Assembly (NCBI GenBank): GCA_947095585.1 | Contig: OX352762.1 | Coordinates: forward strand, 90,205,749 to 90,269,748 | Direction: 5' to 3' | DNA length: 64,000 nucleotides | Source of the DNA: Nephrocerus scutellatus | Lineage: Eukaryota > Arthropoda > Insecta > Diptera > Pipunculidae | In this document: one piece after another, positions 32,521 to 47,500 of the stretch | How positions within the stretch are numbered: the stretch's first letter is position 1 | Layout of the letters: each line of letters starts with the position of its first letter | Notes under the pieces: generated by a model | What the model was told of the DNA's origin: nothing | Databases searched by the model: none | What the model saw: only the letters and a program-made list of their open reading frames with translations | Position numbers and translations under genes: made by a program

Positions 32521-35500
32521 TTATCTAGCAAATACAATGGCCAACAGTATGGCACCAAATCCGAATGTTGTTGCAGCAATTCGCTCAGCGCCGCCATAAT
32601 AAGCTTGTCCACAAGCCGGCGGACACACTGGAATGACTGTTTCAAAAAGATTCACTTTGGTTTCGGCTTGGCCAAGTTTATTCACAGCCTTGCAGACGTA
32701 ATCACCATACTGGCGCTTCTCAATTGTGATGACACGCAATGTGGAATCGGTAAACTCATCGGCAGTGGCGAAATGTGAAATGCTGTAATGCTGATTGTTT
32801 GACAATTGATTGTCATCCTTGATCCAGACGATGGCTGGCGGTGGATATGCTTCAATGTGACATTCCAAATCCATATCATATTGCAGGGCTTGTCCAAGGC
32901 GTGGTCGTGGTGCTGAAATCACTGGTGCAAACTCAACTTCTAAATTAATATTACGACGATCCCCTTTGCTGACACCATTGTCAGCGACGCAATAGTAAGT
33001 TCCACGATCCTCTTTCTTAACCGAGTTGACTTTGAGAATATTGCCGACATAAGTTGCGCTATCTAAAAATAGAATTAGAAGAAAAAAAAAGATTTAGTTA
33101 CATATTTATGGTACGAGTACATAATAAATTTTTATAAAAGTTACATTCAAACATTTAATGTAGTGGTCAAACTCCTGATTTTTATGCATTTTTCGTTATA
33201 ATATAAAATAAAGTAATATAGTTTACTATTTTATTAAAATAAAAAAAACAACCCGTTAAAATTAGAATTTTTCATGTAAATTCTCTAATAGGAGATGGGT
33301 ATGTGTTAAAATTTGAAGAAAACCTGGCTAATTTTTAAAAAATTTACATGGACACCACACGGGTCTCAGGGCCCGATCACTCCAACAAACTTACAAAAAG
33401 TTTTGTCCATCAGTGATACACATCTGTTTAAAATTTGAAGAAAATCGAGCTAATTTTTAAAATATTTATATGGGCACCCCTCGGGCCTCAGGGCCCGTTC
33501 ACTCCAAAAACTTCACAAAAGATTTTGTCCATCGGAGATACACATGTATATAAAATTTGAAGAAAATCGTGTTAATTCTTTTGAAAAAATTTTATGGGCC
33601 ACCAAAATATTTGCAAAAAGTGTTGCCTGTCGGAGATACACACGTATATAAAATTTAAAAAAAATCGGGTAAATTTTTTTAAAAAAAATTTTTGGGGCCC
33701 GGGGTCTTTACAAAAAGTGTTTTTCATCGGAAATACATACGTATATAAAATTTGAAAAAATTTTAATTACTTAATTTTTTGTAAAACAATTTTGGGGCCC
33801 CACGAACCCGGTCCCGGGGTCTCCAAAATTTTTACAAAAAGTGTTGTATATCAGAGATACACATGTGTATAAAATTTGAAGAAAATCGAGTAAAATTTTG
33901 TAAAATATTTGTATGGGAGCCCCCGACCCCGAGGCCCGAGGGGCCCAAAATAGATAGTGTTGTCATCGGAGATATGCATGTGTGCAAAATTTCAATGAAA
34001 TAGGACTTTGGGAAGTGGGTTTAAAATTGATCGCAAGATTCCACGACAAACAAACCAACAAACAAACACACGGGCTAGTGAAGTTAATACAGAGAATACA
34101 AAAATAAAAATAAAAATATTACTCGGGTAACGGGTAATTAAATAATTTTATTGAAAACAATTATTTTGCTGAAATTGAAACATCCCCCTTATTGATTAAC
34201 TTAAAACTAAAGTTAATACAAAGATAGCTAGGCTTTCGGATATAAAGGGTGTCCCAACAAGAGCGCCGGATTCTCTTGTATTCAAATTTTTGTATATAAA
34301 TTTTAAAGAAAAAACACATTTATTTTTGAATTAAGTAAACATTCTCCATATTCTTAAATCGCGTGGTCTGTACGTGTCAAATGTCAAAAAAAATCACCGT
34401 ACAACTCGTATTAACAAAATGGCGGCAAATTTAAATCCAGTGCTCTTGTTGGGACACCCTATATAATAAATTATGAATGATATCTTCAGTTTCTAATGAT
34501 TAAGTAGAAACTCAGTGTACAATTGAGGATCGCGGTGTTATAACTGGAAACATGGCTATACATAGGAAGCATGAAACGGTATCTTATCATGGCGCTATGA
34601 GCAACTAGAAGTGTGCGAAAAGAAATTGAGTCCAAGGAGGACTAAATATTCTCAGAATAAGCTAGGAGTGGTTTAAGGAGCGTTTGAACCAGCTTTAAGC
34701 AAACGCCCCAGGGAGTGTAGACAGCACTTTTCCACAGGTAGCGAAGGGTACCATATATTCTGCCAACAACAGAGTTTATATAATCATTCTCTGACAGACT
34801 ACTGTTGATAATGACGTCAAGATTTTTAACTTTAGAGAAATATGGGATTGCATTGCCATCAAACATTCTGCTAGGTAGGTCACTGGCCAGTGGCATGTTC
34901 CGGGTGATTAACAGTGTGTTGTGTTTTTGCTTAATTAAGTCGCAGGCAATTTCTACGAGCCCACTCATGAATGCGACCAAGATCGTCATTAAATCGGGTA
35001 ACACAATCTTCCATAAACTGTCTGGGTCGTGAGAAGTACACACATCATTAGCGAACATATGCACAGAAACGGATTTGCAAATGTTCGTGAGATCATTAAC
35101 ATATAAGTCAAAAAGAAATAGGCCAAGCACAGATCCCTGTGGTACTCCAGTCTACACATCGAGTGTGGAGGAGTAATTACCGTTTACAAATACTTGCTGC
35201 GTTCTACCAGTAAGGTAATCAGGAACAAATTTAACAGCGCAGTTACTAAAGCCGAAGTTCAAAGTATTTTCTTTTTTTGAATTCTCTATATTAACTTCGC
35301 GTGCCCGTGGCTGGCTGGCGGACCGGCACACCAAATCTTGTGATCAATTTTTAACCCACTTCCTAAAGCAAAATTTTATTAAAACTTTGCACACATGTTT
35401 GTCTCCCATGACAACACTTTCTATTAAAATTTGGGGCCTCTCGGGCCTCGGGGTCGGGTCCATACAAATATTTTACAAAATGTACCCGATTTTCTTCAAA

Positions 35501-38500
35501 TTTTATACGCATGCGTACCTCCGATGGACAACACCTTTTTGTAAAAATTTGAAAGTGATCGGTCCCTGGGGTTGCGGGGCACCCATACAAATTTTATAAT
35601 AAAAGTATCCGATTTTCTTTAAATCTTATACGCATGTGTATCTCCAATGCAAACACTTTTTGTAAAAATTTTAGAGTGGTCAGGATAAGGGGGCTACCAA
35701 TTTTTATTTTTAATGTTTCCCGATTTTATTCAAACTTTGAACATTGTGTATCAATTAGAGAATTTTCACGAAAAATTTTACTTTTTATTGGTTGTTTTAT
35801 TTTTTCCACGCATCACACGCGCCACACGCGGGATATCAAAATTGGCCCTTGACTTTGAGCTGATAACTAAATTACAGGCAAATACAGCGAATGTCTGACA
35901 AACATCCGAGAGTTATAACTTTTCAGCTTGTCACGGAAAGCTTCTCAATTCATCGTTCGGATACGGCATTAAATTGTAGGTCCCTTCCATTTGTGTACAA
36001 AAATATACATGCACAACACAAATGGTCGCGAGAAGCTAGGCCTTGGACAGCAACGGTCTGTCTGTTATTATTATTATTTGGGACTTAGACACTCACCAAA
36101 TTTCGGCTCTAAGTTGTATGAAAGGTGGTTAAAATGGACCTCAAAGTAGTCGAAAATACAGACTAACAGGGGTCAAGTAAATTTTTTTTCAAAAATTGGA
36201 ATAATTTTTTTCCAAATGCTGTTGTGAAATTATTCCTATTCCGGTACCAATAAAATACAGCTTATGTGTACGCTCATCTACCATGTGTGTTAAAATTATA
36301 CTCGCAGTGTTGCCATAATAATAATATAATTTGTGTATTCCTCCGAGCTATTTTCTGTTCGAATATCAAAAGAACTGAAGTGGCTGGCAATGAACTTTCT
36401 TTACGCATCTGCACATTGCAAACATTCCACAAAGCAATTTGCTGCTTTTGCAATTACAATTCAAATAAAGGTGGAGGCAGAGGCAAAGGCAGAGGTTCTG
36501 TTATATATTATAATAGAGCGTATATTCATTGATAAAGCGATAAATGTACCATAATGTATCAAATTTCGTGCATGCGATGCAGCTGAGGGAGTTTCAAGAA
36601 GATAATTGTGTGCGTAGCAGGCACAGGCAGACATTTTATGCGGGTGTCACTCAAGCACATAGATATCATGCCGTATCGGACATCAGAGTTAGCAACGGCG
36701 ATTTAAATCACAGCATTTTTTTCTGCTTGGGAAATACTTTTTTTCAACGTTTGGTCTCGCCGGCTGTTGGAAGTCTGGGAAACAAATTGAACAAGAACCA
36801 GAATAAATGCATCGATTACTTGAGTATAAAAATGAGAAGAATAAGCGGAAAAATTTCATTTGTATTCAAAATGTTATTCCGACATTATTCAGACATATTT
36901 AACTGTAACGTTACACTGTTATGTTATTTATGTATATAATATTAAAAGGTAGATTTATTTAGCACACCTAACATCTGTAGACCAAGTAATATTGTACTTT
37001 TATATAAATTATACCAGAATGTTCTGGTATTTGCTAGGTTGTTCTTTGCGTAATTTATGTAATCAAAGAATCGAACCTTCTTGAAAGTGTTGATTTAGTA
37101 TAAATACCCCATATTTCTTCGCAGCTAGTTATTATTTAGATTTTTACAAGGAAATAGATGGAGCAGTGTTAAAGTGTTACATGTGAATATAAGTGTTGCA
37201 TGTGAATAATAATTAATCACAAGTGTGAATTTTTGAACTCTTGCTATATGTTAAATATAGTAAAGAGGACCTTTACAGCTCGCCAAATGGATAGTACTGA
37301 ATCAGAATAAGCTAAAAAGAATTTTAATTTTATGATAAAACACTTTTACTTTCTTTAAAAAATCTCTGTCTGTCTGTATGTCTGCCTGTGTTGACTCTAC
37401 AGCACAGACGGCTGAACTTATCGGGATGAAAATTCATAATTAAGCTTTTTACATAAATTGTGAGGGGCCAGATGATTTTGACGGAAATCTGACAGACGGA
37501 AGTGACAGTTTACTTAGAAGAAATCTGTTAAGTAAAAAAGAAATTTAAACAAATTTTTTTTTTTTAAAATGAAAGAGTCTGGTCCCGTCTGTAAGAACGT
37601 CGTGTTATGCCCACACCTCCATTTTTGTTATTTTTCCTCCTAAAACCCTATCAATAAAAAAAAAACAACCCAACAACAACAACAAATTTTATCATCACTT
37701 CCAAATTTTTACAAAAAGTGTCAAAAATACAGTGTATAAAATTTGTTCGCGAAATCAGGTACTTTTTTTATAAAATTTGTACGCGAAATCAAACCGATTC
37801 AGAATTTGTACTAGAATCTTGTATTAATATCTGTCATTATAATAACACTAACCCAAAGAAAGAAAAAACATCACAGCATATTAAAATTGTACGCATACAC
37901 CTCGTACGTATACGAACTGAAATCTCACGTTCAGGGAGTGTTGCACATTTCCGACCACGGGGCCCGATCCTTCCGAATTTTTTCAAAAAGTGTGCAAAGT
38001 TTCAATAAAGTCGGGCTTTACCACAAGATTTTGTGTGCCAGTCCGCCAACCAGCCACGGGAACCGAAGTTAATATAGAGAATTTAAAAAAATATCAAAAC
38101 AACACAATCAAACATTTAACTTGTAACATTTCGTTACAAGTAGGGACGCGTGTCGCGTGTGGCGCGAGTGATGGGTTGAAATCGCGCCATTTTTAAAGTC
38201 TCTTTAACCACCTTTCGCACGATCCAATATCAGGGGCCAATTTTGATATACCGCGTTTGACGCATGTCGCGTGTGGCGCCTGTGATGCGTGGAAAAAAAA
38301 ATACTTTGAAATAGGCCCGATCTCAAAAACAGATATTTTGGCAATTATTACCAAAGTAGGACTGTGTGGCGTGTTTCGATGTATACATAAAAGTTTGTCG
38401 CCGAAAAACATTTACTTTTTTAGTGGTTATTACCTGCACAAAGGCTGTTTTCCAGTCTAGATGATGATGAAAAGCTTATATAATAATTTTACCAGTGTAG

Positions 38501-41500
38501 AATAATTGACAAAATAGCATATATAATAATCTAAATGTAATACTGACTGACTGACCCACCAAAACCCAAAATTTGAATAGCAAGGACCAAATCAGCTTAA
38601 ATGTATTTGCTTGTATAATAAAAGCTTGTTATAATACGTTGACAAAGCAGCATTTCTTCCTATTAGGTATCAGCTAATACATATAAATATTTTACTACAT
38701 TGTATTCATAGTTCTTATAGTCATCTACTTTCTTTTTGACGTATGCCTTCCATCTTCCATCGGAGCTTAGTATGAAGGGTTGGCATGATCGCATCCAGTA
38801 ATATTCTATAATTTGTTGTAACCGTTTTCATCGTTAGGCATGTTATGGAAATATGTCTTGGGTATCAAAAACTCAATACACTATCTGTTTTAGACTTTAG
38901 AGCCGTCTCTGATAGCATAGCCAAAATAACATTAAAAAGCCATGAGAGAATTCGGTGTTCCAAATAAACTGACACTATGTGGTTGACCATAAAAAATGTT
39001 GTAAGCCAGGTAAAAATATCCGGATCAAGCCTATTCAACATCCATAACGGGATCCGACAACATGATCGATCCGACGATCCGAGACCCTGATGTAACGCCG
39101 GGGTCGTAAGGCACTGGTCAGCCAGAAATACGCGCACGATTGCTTAAAGCCAACAAATGCTATATTGCTTTCAACAAAAAAAACAAATCATAAAAATTAA
39201 AATTTTTCATCTAAATTCTCTAATCGCAGAAATTGATATGGGAGCCCCTCGATCCTGGGCCTTTTTTTTTATTGTAGGAGAAAATCATCGAAACAAACAT
39301 TTGACATCAGATGTTAAAATTGAAAAAGCTCAGATCATTTTATTCTGAGCACTTAGAGCACGCTCATACTCTGAGCAAATAAGAAACACGAACATTTATC
39401 TTGAGAACTCTTTGACTGCTCTGAACTAATTTATGAAAACGCCAAATGACAGAATATTGTGAAAACTTGTTGTTCTATCTGTAAGTTGATATCGACAACA
39501 AAAAAAACGACATCAATAAAAATACAATTCAGTATATAATAAAAATGTAAGTTGAAGTAAGCATAAAACATGTATGTCTCGTTTCATTTGCTGGGTTCAT
39601 TTGTGCGTGCGCTAAGATTTCTCTCTCTCTCTCCACCACCACCAAAACCATTTATTAGATTATTATTAAATTTAATAGAAAGTGTTGTCTCCGGAAATAC
39701 ACATGTGTGCAAAATTTAATAAAATCGGGCCATGGGAAGTGGGTTAAAAATTGATCGCAAGAATCCACGACAGACGACCGACGACCGACGACCCACGGGC
39801 AAGTGAAGTTAATATAGAGAATTTAAAAACACATTGGATAGACCAGAAAGTGGTTTAACGTTAACCAAAAAAAAATTGTTGGTTACGAATATTTAACCAA
39901 AATTTTATTTATAATTCTCACCACCAGAGTCGACTTTTAAAAATTATATATGGATAAGTTGGCAAACACATGAAACAAAAAATTTACCAAAATTTGGTTA
40001 GTTTTTGCTGTTGCTTTAATCAGCCGTTAACCACAAAAAATACCTAACTCAGCAATATAGCAAAAGCCTACTTAAATCACTCAAAACTCTTCAAATCCAG
40101 GAATCTAACTATGACATCAAAGCTGCTGGTGTATAAGACAATGGTCACACCAGTTCTCACATATGGATTCGAGACTTCTGTTCTCTTAGCCGCGTTCGAG
40201 AGGAAAATCTTACGGAGAAAATTGTTGGCTCGTATGTGAGTGTGAACGATTCCGGAGACTCTACAATGATGAGACCTACGTATGTACCTTACCGCGACGT
40301 CGCGTTAAACGTTCTTTTTAGTTATTTTCAAATCAAAGAGTAAAAGAATTTGTTTCGAACATTTGGGTCAATATATGACAAAAATTATTTTTTGAAAGAC
40401 GATACAACTATGTAAACAAAACAACTGTGAAGAATATAATTAAAATTTCCCAATTAAAACATAAAAATTCAGCAATGAGATTATTCCATAATATTTTTGG
40501 CTACGCTACGCTATTATCTCGTTTTTATTTGTCTTCTCAACTGCATAAATAATTGATTGTGTTTTCATATTCATTTGAAATTAAGCTGTTATTCATTTTT
40601 CAGACAATCGTCACGTCACTAATGAGCCGTCGCAAACGCCCTACCCGCTTCCGTCGATACAAACACTTCTGATTAACAAAAAAAATTCAATGCACATATC
40701 GCATGAATTTTGTTTGATTAAAAACTCAAAAGCTGTATGGAAGTAAATATTTGATTAGCGGCATAATAGGGCGCACACATGTGCATAGGCGGGAGTCAAA
40801 CGAAAAATAAATGCCAACGGCAAGACGTAAGGGCCTTCCAAATTAGGACAGCACCAATCCGACATGGCAAATAATCGTACATGACGAATGGATGAATTTT
40901 AAAAGAAAATATCAACGATAAAACGTGACTGCACATATGTTTGAATACAATAAAAAAAGCAATTAGAAACATTCTTAGAAACTTCCATTAGCTTATAATG
41001 TAATGTTTTGCACTTTGTATCGTCGTTCGGTCACCGGCCATGTCGATTCTATTTGGGTTCTTATATGATTTGAATTTGAAAGCGAATCAGATTCACACCT
41101 ATTCTGGTGTATAGGGGGGAATAAATCTAGATATCTAAAAGGTGATTCAATTGACAGTTTCAATTTAAAGGAATATTTTAATTCTGTCAAAGATCAGCCA
41201 CTGATATTTGACATTTATATTTAAAAAGCATTGACACTTGCACAGATTTTGAGCTGTCATACTTTTTTAAATTCTCTATATTAACTTTGTGTGCCCGTGG
41301 CTGGCTGGCTGGCTGGCGGACTGGAACACAAAATCTTGTGATAAATTTTTAACCCACTTACTAAAGCCCAACTTTATTCAAACTTTGCACACATGTGTAT
41401 TGCCCATGACAACACTTTTAATTAAAATTTGGGCTCCCATACAAATAAATTACAAAATTTACGCAATTATATTCAAATTTCATACGCATGTGTATCTCCG

Positions 41501-44500
41501 ATGTACAAAACTTTTTGTAAAATTTTTGGAGTGACCGGGCCCTGAGGTCCGATTTTCTTCAAATTTTAAACACATGTGTATCTCGATGGACAACACTTTT
41601 TGTATAATTTTTGGAGTGATCGGCCTATGAGGCTAGAGGGGTTTCCATATAAATTTTTTTAAAATTGAACTTTGCACACATGTGTATATCCGATTAGAGA
41701 ATTTACACGGAAAATTTATGGTTTTTTTTTTTTTTAAATTGTGGTTCTGGCATAAAAGTGAATGCTGAACGTTTTCATGATAACCAAATTTTTACTTTAA
41801 GACTACTTTGAGATAACATGACGGGAACTGTCGTACACGCTGCAATTTGAAAAGTTACAAAAGGCTATTATATAAGATTCCAGCAATTTATAAAAAACAA
41901 TTTATAAAATTTAAGAGGACATTTGTTAACCATGTGTCCGACTTCTTCCAAAATAGTTTGTGTTTTCTTTCAATACTAGTGTGCTAGTGTCACTTTTTCT
42001 CGAGTTTAAGAAGCATTAAAACATGTATTATTATTATTAATTACTATTAGGTTGGTGGGCTGAGAAGCCTGGTGCACTGCGACCTAGAGATCTATTGTAC
42101 ATCCCAGATAACTACCACTTTATGTGGTGGCTTTATAAATGCCATTACGTCTGCCCATTCAATCAAAATGGCCTTCCCTCTGATCTGGCTACTATCTACA
42201 AGACTTTTATTCGCCCTAAATTTGAGCACAATTGCCATATCTAGTCTGGTGCGCCTAAAATTACTTTGCATCAGCTAGATAGAATACAAAACCGCGCGAT
42301 ATTACTTATCGTGACGAAAATATAGCGAAATTAATAGATTCGTTTGAACACCGCAGGAAAGTTTCCTGCTTGTCACTGTTTTATCTCGTCTTCTACCAGC
42401 GGTGCTCAAGAGAAATATCCAGCTGCATGCCACCTCTCATTGAATTCAACCGCAATACTCGTGACGTTCTAAATGCTCATCAGTTTACCCTCAAGCCCAT
42501 CTTCGGACGTACAGTTAAGTTCAGGGATTCGTTCTTCAGCCGTACAACACGTATGTGGAATGCTATGCCAAGCTCTGTCTTCCCACATCAATAGCATCCA
42601 CAGACATTCAAAACACAAGATCTCTATGAGATCTCCTCTTTTCTCCTCCTTTTCCTTAACGCCCACGCTGTACCAAGCATATAGCCGAGCATTGTAAAGG
42701 TGCGGACCCCTTAAAGCGTACGCGAATTATTAAAAAATAAAAATAAAAAATGGCAGCTGTCCGTCTGGGATTTTCCTATTTTCGCTAAGTGACTTTTGAA
42801 TGGGCCGTGTTCCGTTATGTACCAGACTATAGATCTGAGTGCATAACGGTTCAGTTTGGTTGCCTTGCCTATTAAGAGATGTATGGAAAACTTAGTTTCT
42901 GCAAGGGCGGATTGAAAAGTTTGCAGTCTGTCAAAAAAGATCGGGAGCTTAAAAATGCTTTTTTAATCAACATAATCATGGCTAAGCTCAAACTTTTTTC
43001 ATTTGGTTTTAACACCATTTACAAAAGTTTCCTCGTGGCCTTGATAAGTACATTTACTTTCAGCTTCCAGATTTTCATTCCTTGAAAATCTTTGTCCTCC
43101 CAAATGTTCCTCTTAGGTTGGGTGGCACTGTGGCAGGTGAAAGTCATAGTTTTGGATTTCAAACTTGGTTTAGGCGACGTGTGTGGGTGTGAATTTCCTG
43201 GATGAAATGAAACTTTTCTCCTCAACCTCCTCCTGGACGTTTTTTCTTTATTTCCTCCCGCAACAGACGCAAACGACCGCAACAGTAATCCTAATTAATT
43301 ATTTGGTCGTTGGCAGGGTAATCAACCATGATGATCCCTTTTGCGTTCCAAAAAGATACATTACCCAACGATAGTTTAACGTTAGCTATTTTCGGCGGTG
43401 CTGATTCACTCCAATCACTTCACTCAGAATTAAAGTAAAGTCGTCACAAATCTGGATAAGTTTAAAACTCGCGCTCGCACTCGCGAGAAAGCGTCAATCG
43501 ATTGCGTTTTTGTTCAACTAAAATCAGCTGTCATGCAAAGAGCTTGAAGAACCAAAGTTAGTTTTGAATGATGTTTTGAATCCGATCATACATCTCTCTT
43601 ATCTTCAATCGTCGGTCTCCCATGATAAGATCACTACTGTACGGGGTAAGCGTATGGAGGTCAGCTATGGAAAAAACCACGTATAAATATATATTGGGGA
43701 AGGTACAAAGAGCCGCCTGTATGCTCATAAGCGGGGCGCTGTGATCTACACCAACTCGCGCTCTAGAGGTTATGCTCCACCTTATCACACTAGATGGAAA
43801 CTAGTCTTCAAAAGGGGCACTCCATCATAACTAAATCGCTAACGCAAGAGCTCACGAAACTTGATAACATAACATCAGTTTTATGCTTTCAAAAAGATCT
43901 TCGGATAACAATACCCTCCAGAGAAGACTGGAAGAGTGGATCCGTAACCGATAATGAACCAATACAGTTTTTCACGGATGGCTCTAAGCTCCCCGGTAAA
44001 GTAGAAATAGGAGTCTTCTGTGACAACCCGAAAGTAAGTATCTCTGTCCGTCTACCTGATCGCTGCAGCGTATACCAGGCTGAGGTGATGAAGAGGTTAT
44101 GAGTTGGCTGAAGCATAATGTACTATCTTCAAAAAAGATTATCATTTACGTGGACAGTCAGGCGGTTATAAAATCGTTGGAGGCGGTCTCGCTGAAGTCT
44201 AATGTGGCGTTGAGCTGTCTCTCCTCTCTTAACGAGATGAGTGAGCAGTTCAATATAAGGATCATTTGGGTCCCCCTACTTGAAACTTTAGCTTCGGAAA
44301 GAGGCAGAAACAATAACAAATGTAAGGTGGGAAAACACCGACACTTGTAATATTTCCAGACAGCTCTGGCGGAAGCTGGACTTGAAGCGCTCAACTGAGT
44401 TTATTTCCGGACAAAGACGTGAACTAAGAATGATTGTAGGGATAATGACAGGACACTGCATGGACGAGGAGGAGGAGGAGACCATAGAAAATCTTCTCTG

Positions 44501-47500
44501 CTCATGTCCGGCACTAATGCACAGAAGGCACAAACACTTAGGTAAGCGGGTAATGAATAACCTATCAGATCTCGAAAACGGCAAAGTGCGAGTTATACTT
44601 CGATTCATTAAGAATGATCTGAATGGATCTTCTGAAAAGGGGAAAGATTCTGTGGTAACACAAAGGACTGCGAATGGTCTAAGTGAGCGTTAGCTGCCAC
44701 CGCAACCTAACCTAGCCTAACCTTCCTCTGTAGTTGAGGTTGATGGTCTTTCAATATGAGGGTCGTCTTCAACGCTCTATCGGCTACTCACTATTTAATT
44801 GTTGCCACCATATCTTCATTAATATATATTTTGAATTATACATTTTTAAAAGCTATAAAAACTCAATGTAAGTTTTTTGTTCTTAATTTTTTTAAATTAC
44901 TATCTATTTCGCTTCACTTAGGCACGTTTGTGACCGGAACTAAATGCAACAGAGGAATAAAAATTCAATGTTTTCCAATATCGAGTAGTTAAAGGGGAGA
45001 AGTACCAATCAAAAAATTAATAAAAAGTATTTGTTTTTTGCCAGGCCGCGAACTTTTCAATCTACCCACCCTCGTATAGTTAGCTTTAAATTGTAAACAA
45101 ATGTATCACCCCTTTATGCGCTATTTATATATGTAATAATATATGTAGTAAAGAAAAAACCTCTACAAATGATGATGATGAATCATTTTTATCTAGACTT
45201 ATCGCATTACACAAGTGTATGCTTCTTGCAAGTGTATGATTTCTTGTAATGATGACGATCATTATAAAAGATCACGTTAATGATCGCTCCACACTCCGCG
45301 ACGATCTGAATACCAGAATTCTCCATCCGAATATAAATAATTATTGTTGCTAGCAACTGGAGTTTTGACGAGTAAAAAAAAAACAAATAAACGTACGACA
45401 TACAAATAAATAGTATTATTCTGAGTAATAGCTCAGCAGTCACTGAGCCACTGAGAGGCAACGACAGACTTGAGCCTCCTTTACTGCCTATTGTACTCGT
45501 ATTCGTATACAATAATTATTGTCGTTTATTATTATTAATCGAGAATCATCTCCCCGCTCTATTGCTTGGCTAAGGAATTAATAAGTAGAGTCAACGAAGC
45601 GTAGTAGCAGTAACAAACTTTAATTAAATATTCTAAAGAAATATTTTCGTTTATCGTTATGAAGCTGGAGATGAGCTGGAGATGTTCAACTTCCTATTCA
45701 AAATGCGAGCAATAATGGTTGTTTGACTTTCGGGTTAATTTATTAATGAGAACCGATGAAGAATGATGGCACTACTAGTTGTTGGTTAAATCCAAATTTA
45801 ATTATGTATACCAATAAATGAAGTTAAGTGTACCAAATTGAATCACGTTAAAGAAATGAAACTCAATCAGCCTTAGCATGAAAATATATTTCACCAAACA
45901 AGCGAGCCGTGTACTTGTATTTAATCTCTTTTTAGTTTTTGTTTTATGTTAAGCTTAAATAACAATCTACAATTATTATTGACCACTCGTCACACCATGT
46001 GTATAATGTGTAAGTTGAACGACAAAGAAGAAGGTCCCCTTCCTCTTATAGGGCTTCAGTTTTCGAATTCATTAAAGGAAAAAGCAGAAACAATGAATTT
46101 TACAGACTGTGCATCTGAAGAATTGGCCATTACGCTAATTCAGAATACATGAATCGTTATTTCTAGACTTAAAGTGTAGTAACTTTTTTTTTGTAAAAAT
46201 GAGAATTCAAATAAAATAAAAAAATATCTACTCCTATAAAAGTAAAAAACCAGCAGCAACTGACAAAATAACCCCTTTTCGTTTCGATTCGTTTTGACTG
46301 CACAGCGAGCGTCCGTAGTTAGGGATACTCGTAAGTTTGAGGCAAGGGAGCATTCATTCGATCAACCGTTTTATGCTTAAAAAGCTATTATAAAAAAATA
46401 TAAAAAAAACAAAACAAAGAAAATACGAGACCTTTGAACCTGTTTTAAAAACAAAATATACATTCCTACAACCTACGTATATGGATTGTCTGAATTGCGA
46501 TAACCCGGCGTCATGTCGACACTATGAAAAAGGGAAACATTTCGCCTCTGCTTAACTATTCTCCCTCTATATATACTCGTATTCTGTTTCCGTGCATGCA
46601 TTTTGTCCTTTTTATGATGTTGTAGTTTCTTTTAGTGCAGTGTCATGTCAGCATGTCACACCTGATGTATACCTGTATATTTTGTGTTTTCCTTCTGTGA
46701 CTTGAACGGATTTCTTTGTAGAAAATATCAGGAAAATTCTGTGTTCTTTCTTTGTAATGCAAAGAAATGGACAAAACAAATTGAAGACGATCCCTTGAGT
46801 TGACCTTCTCCGGAGACAGATAGTTCAGGTAGAAGGATCATTAAAAATTATGTGATTGGAAAGAATGCAGGCTACTCTCCGAGAACCTTTTGAGCGTTTC
46901 CCGCCAAAATACCACAAAGCTAGTGATCGTAGCAGCAATAGATTCATCCTTTCTATTGTGAAATGTACGTCTATGGATTAATGGCCTTACAGGGCTTGTG
47001 GTTTACGTTTACAGAGTAGAAACGGAACAATTAAAGAAGAATGAATATCACCTGCACCTGCAGTCGTCTTTCTATTTCCAGGTAAAAAAAAACATTGCGC
47101 ACTTGATTTTATTTTTAAAAATTGTACAGGATTTAAACATTACCCTGTCTTATCTATACAGGTTGTCCCCTAATTCGTCAAGGATAATTTGGGAAATATG
47201 ATTCTTAGGTATATTCTAAGAAAAAATTCGTTCTACAGTAAGGTTCTTTCTCCAATGTTGATATGATTTATCGGAGATTTAAGAAAAAGCTTACTTTGCT
47301 GTACCCTGAATCATGTTAACGAAAACTGCTCTGTTAGTACTAATGCTAAAAACTTCGTTTAGGACTTTATTTTTAGAAGAAATACTAGCCTTTGTAACTA
47401 GTTTTAAATAAAGTTGATATCTTGTTTAAATCTTTAGATATCCACTTTAGGCACCTGTTATAACTGTTGTTGTACACACATTAAACAAAAATTATCTAAA

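Noticed and set aside
32304..32778. Plus-strand open frames over the Lachesin C-terminal exon
   Set aside because: They are antisense shadows of the Ig3 coding exon.
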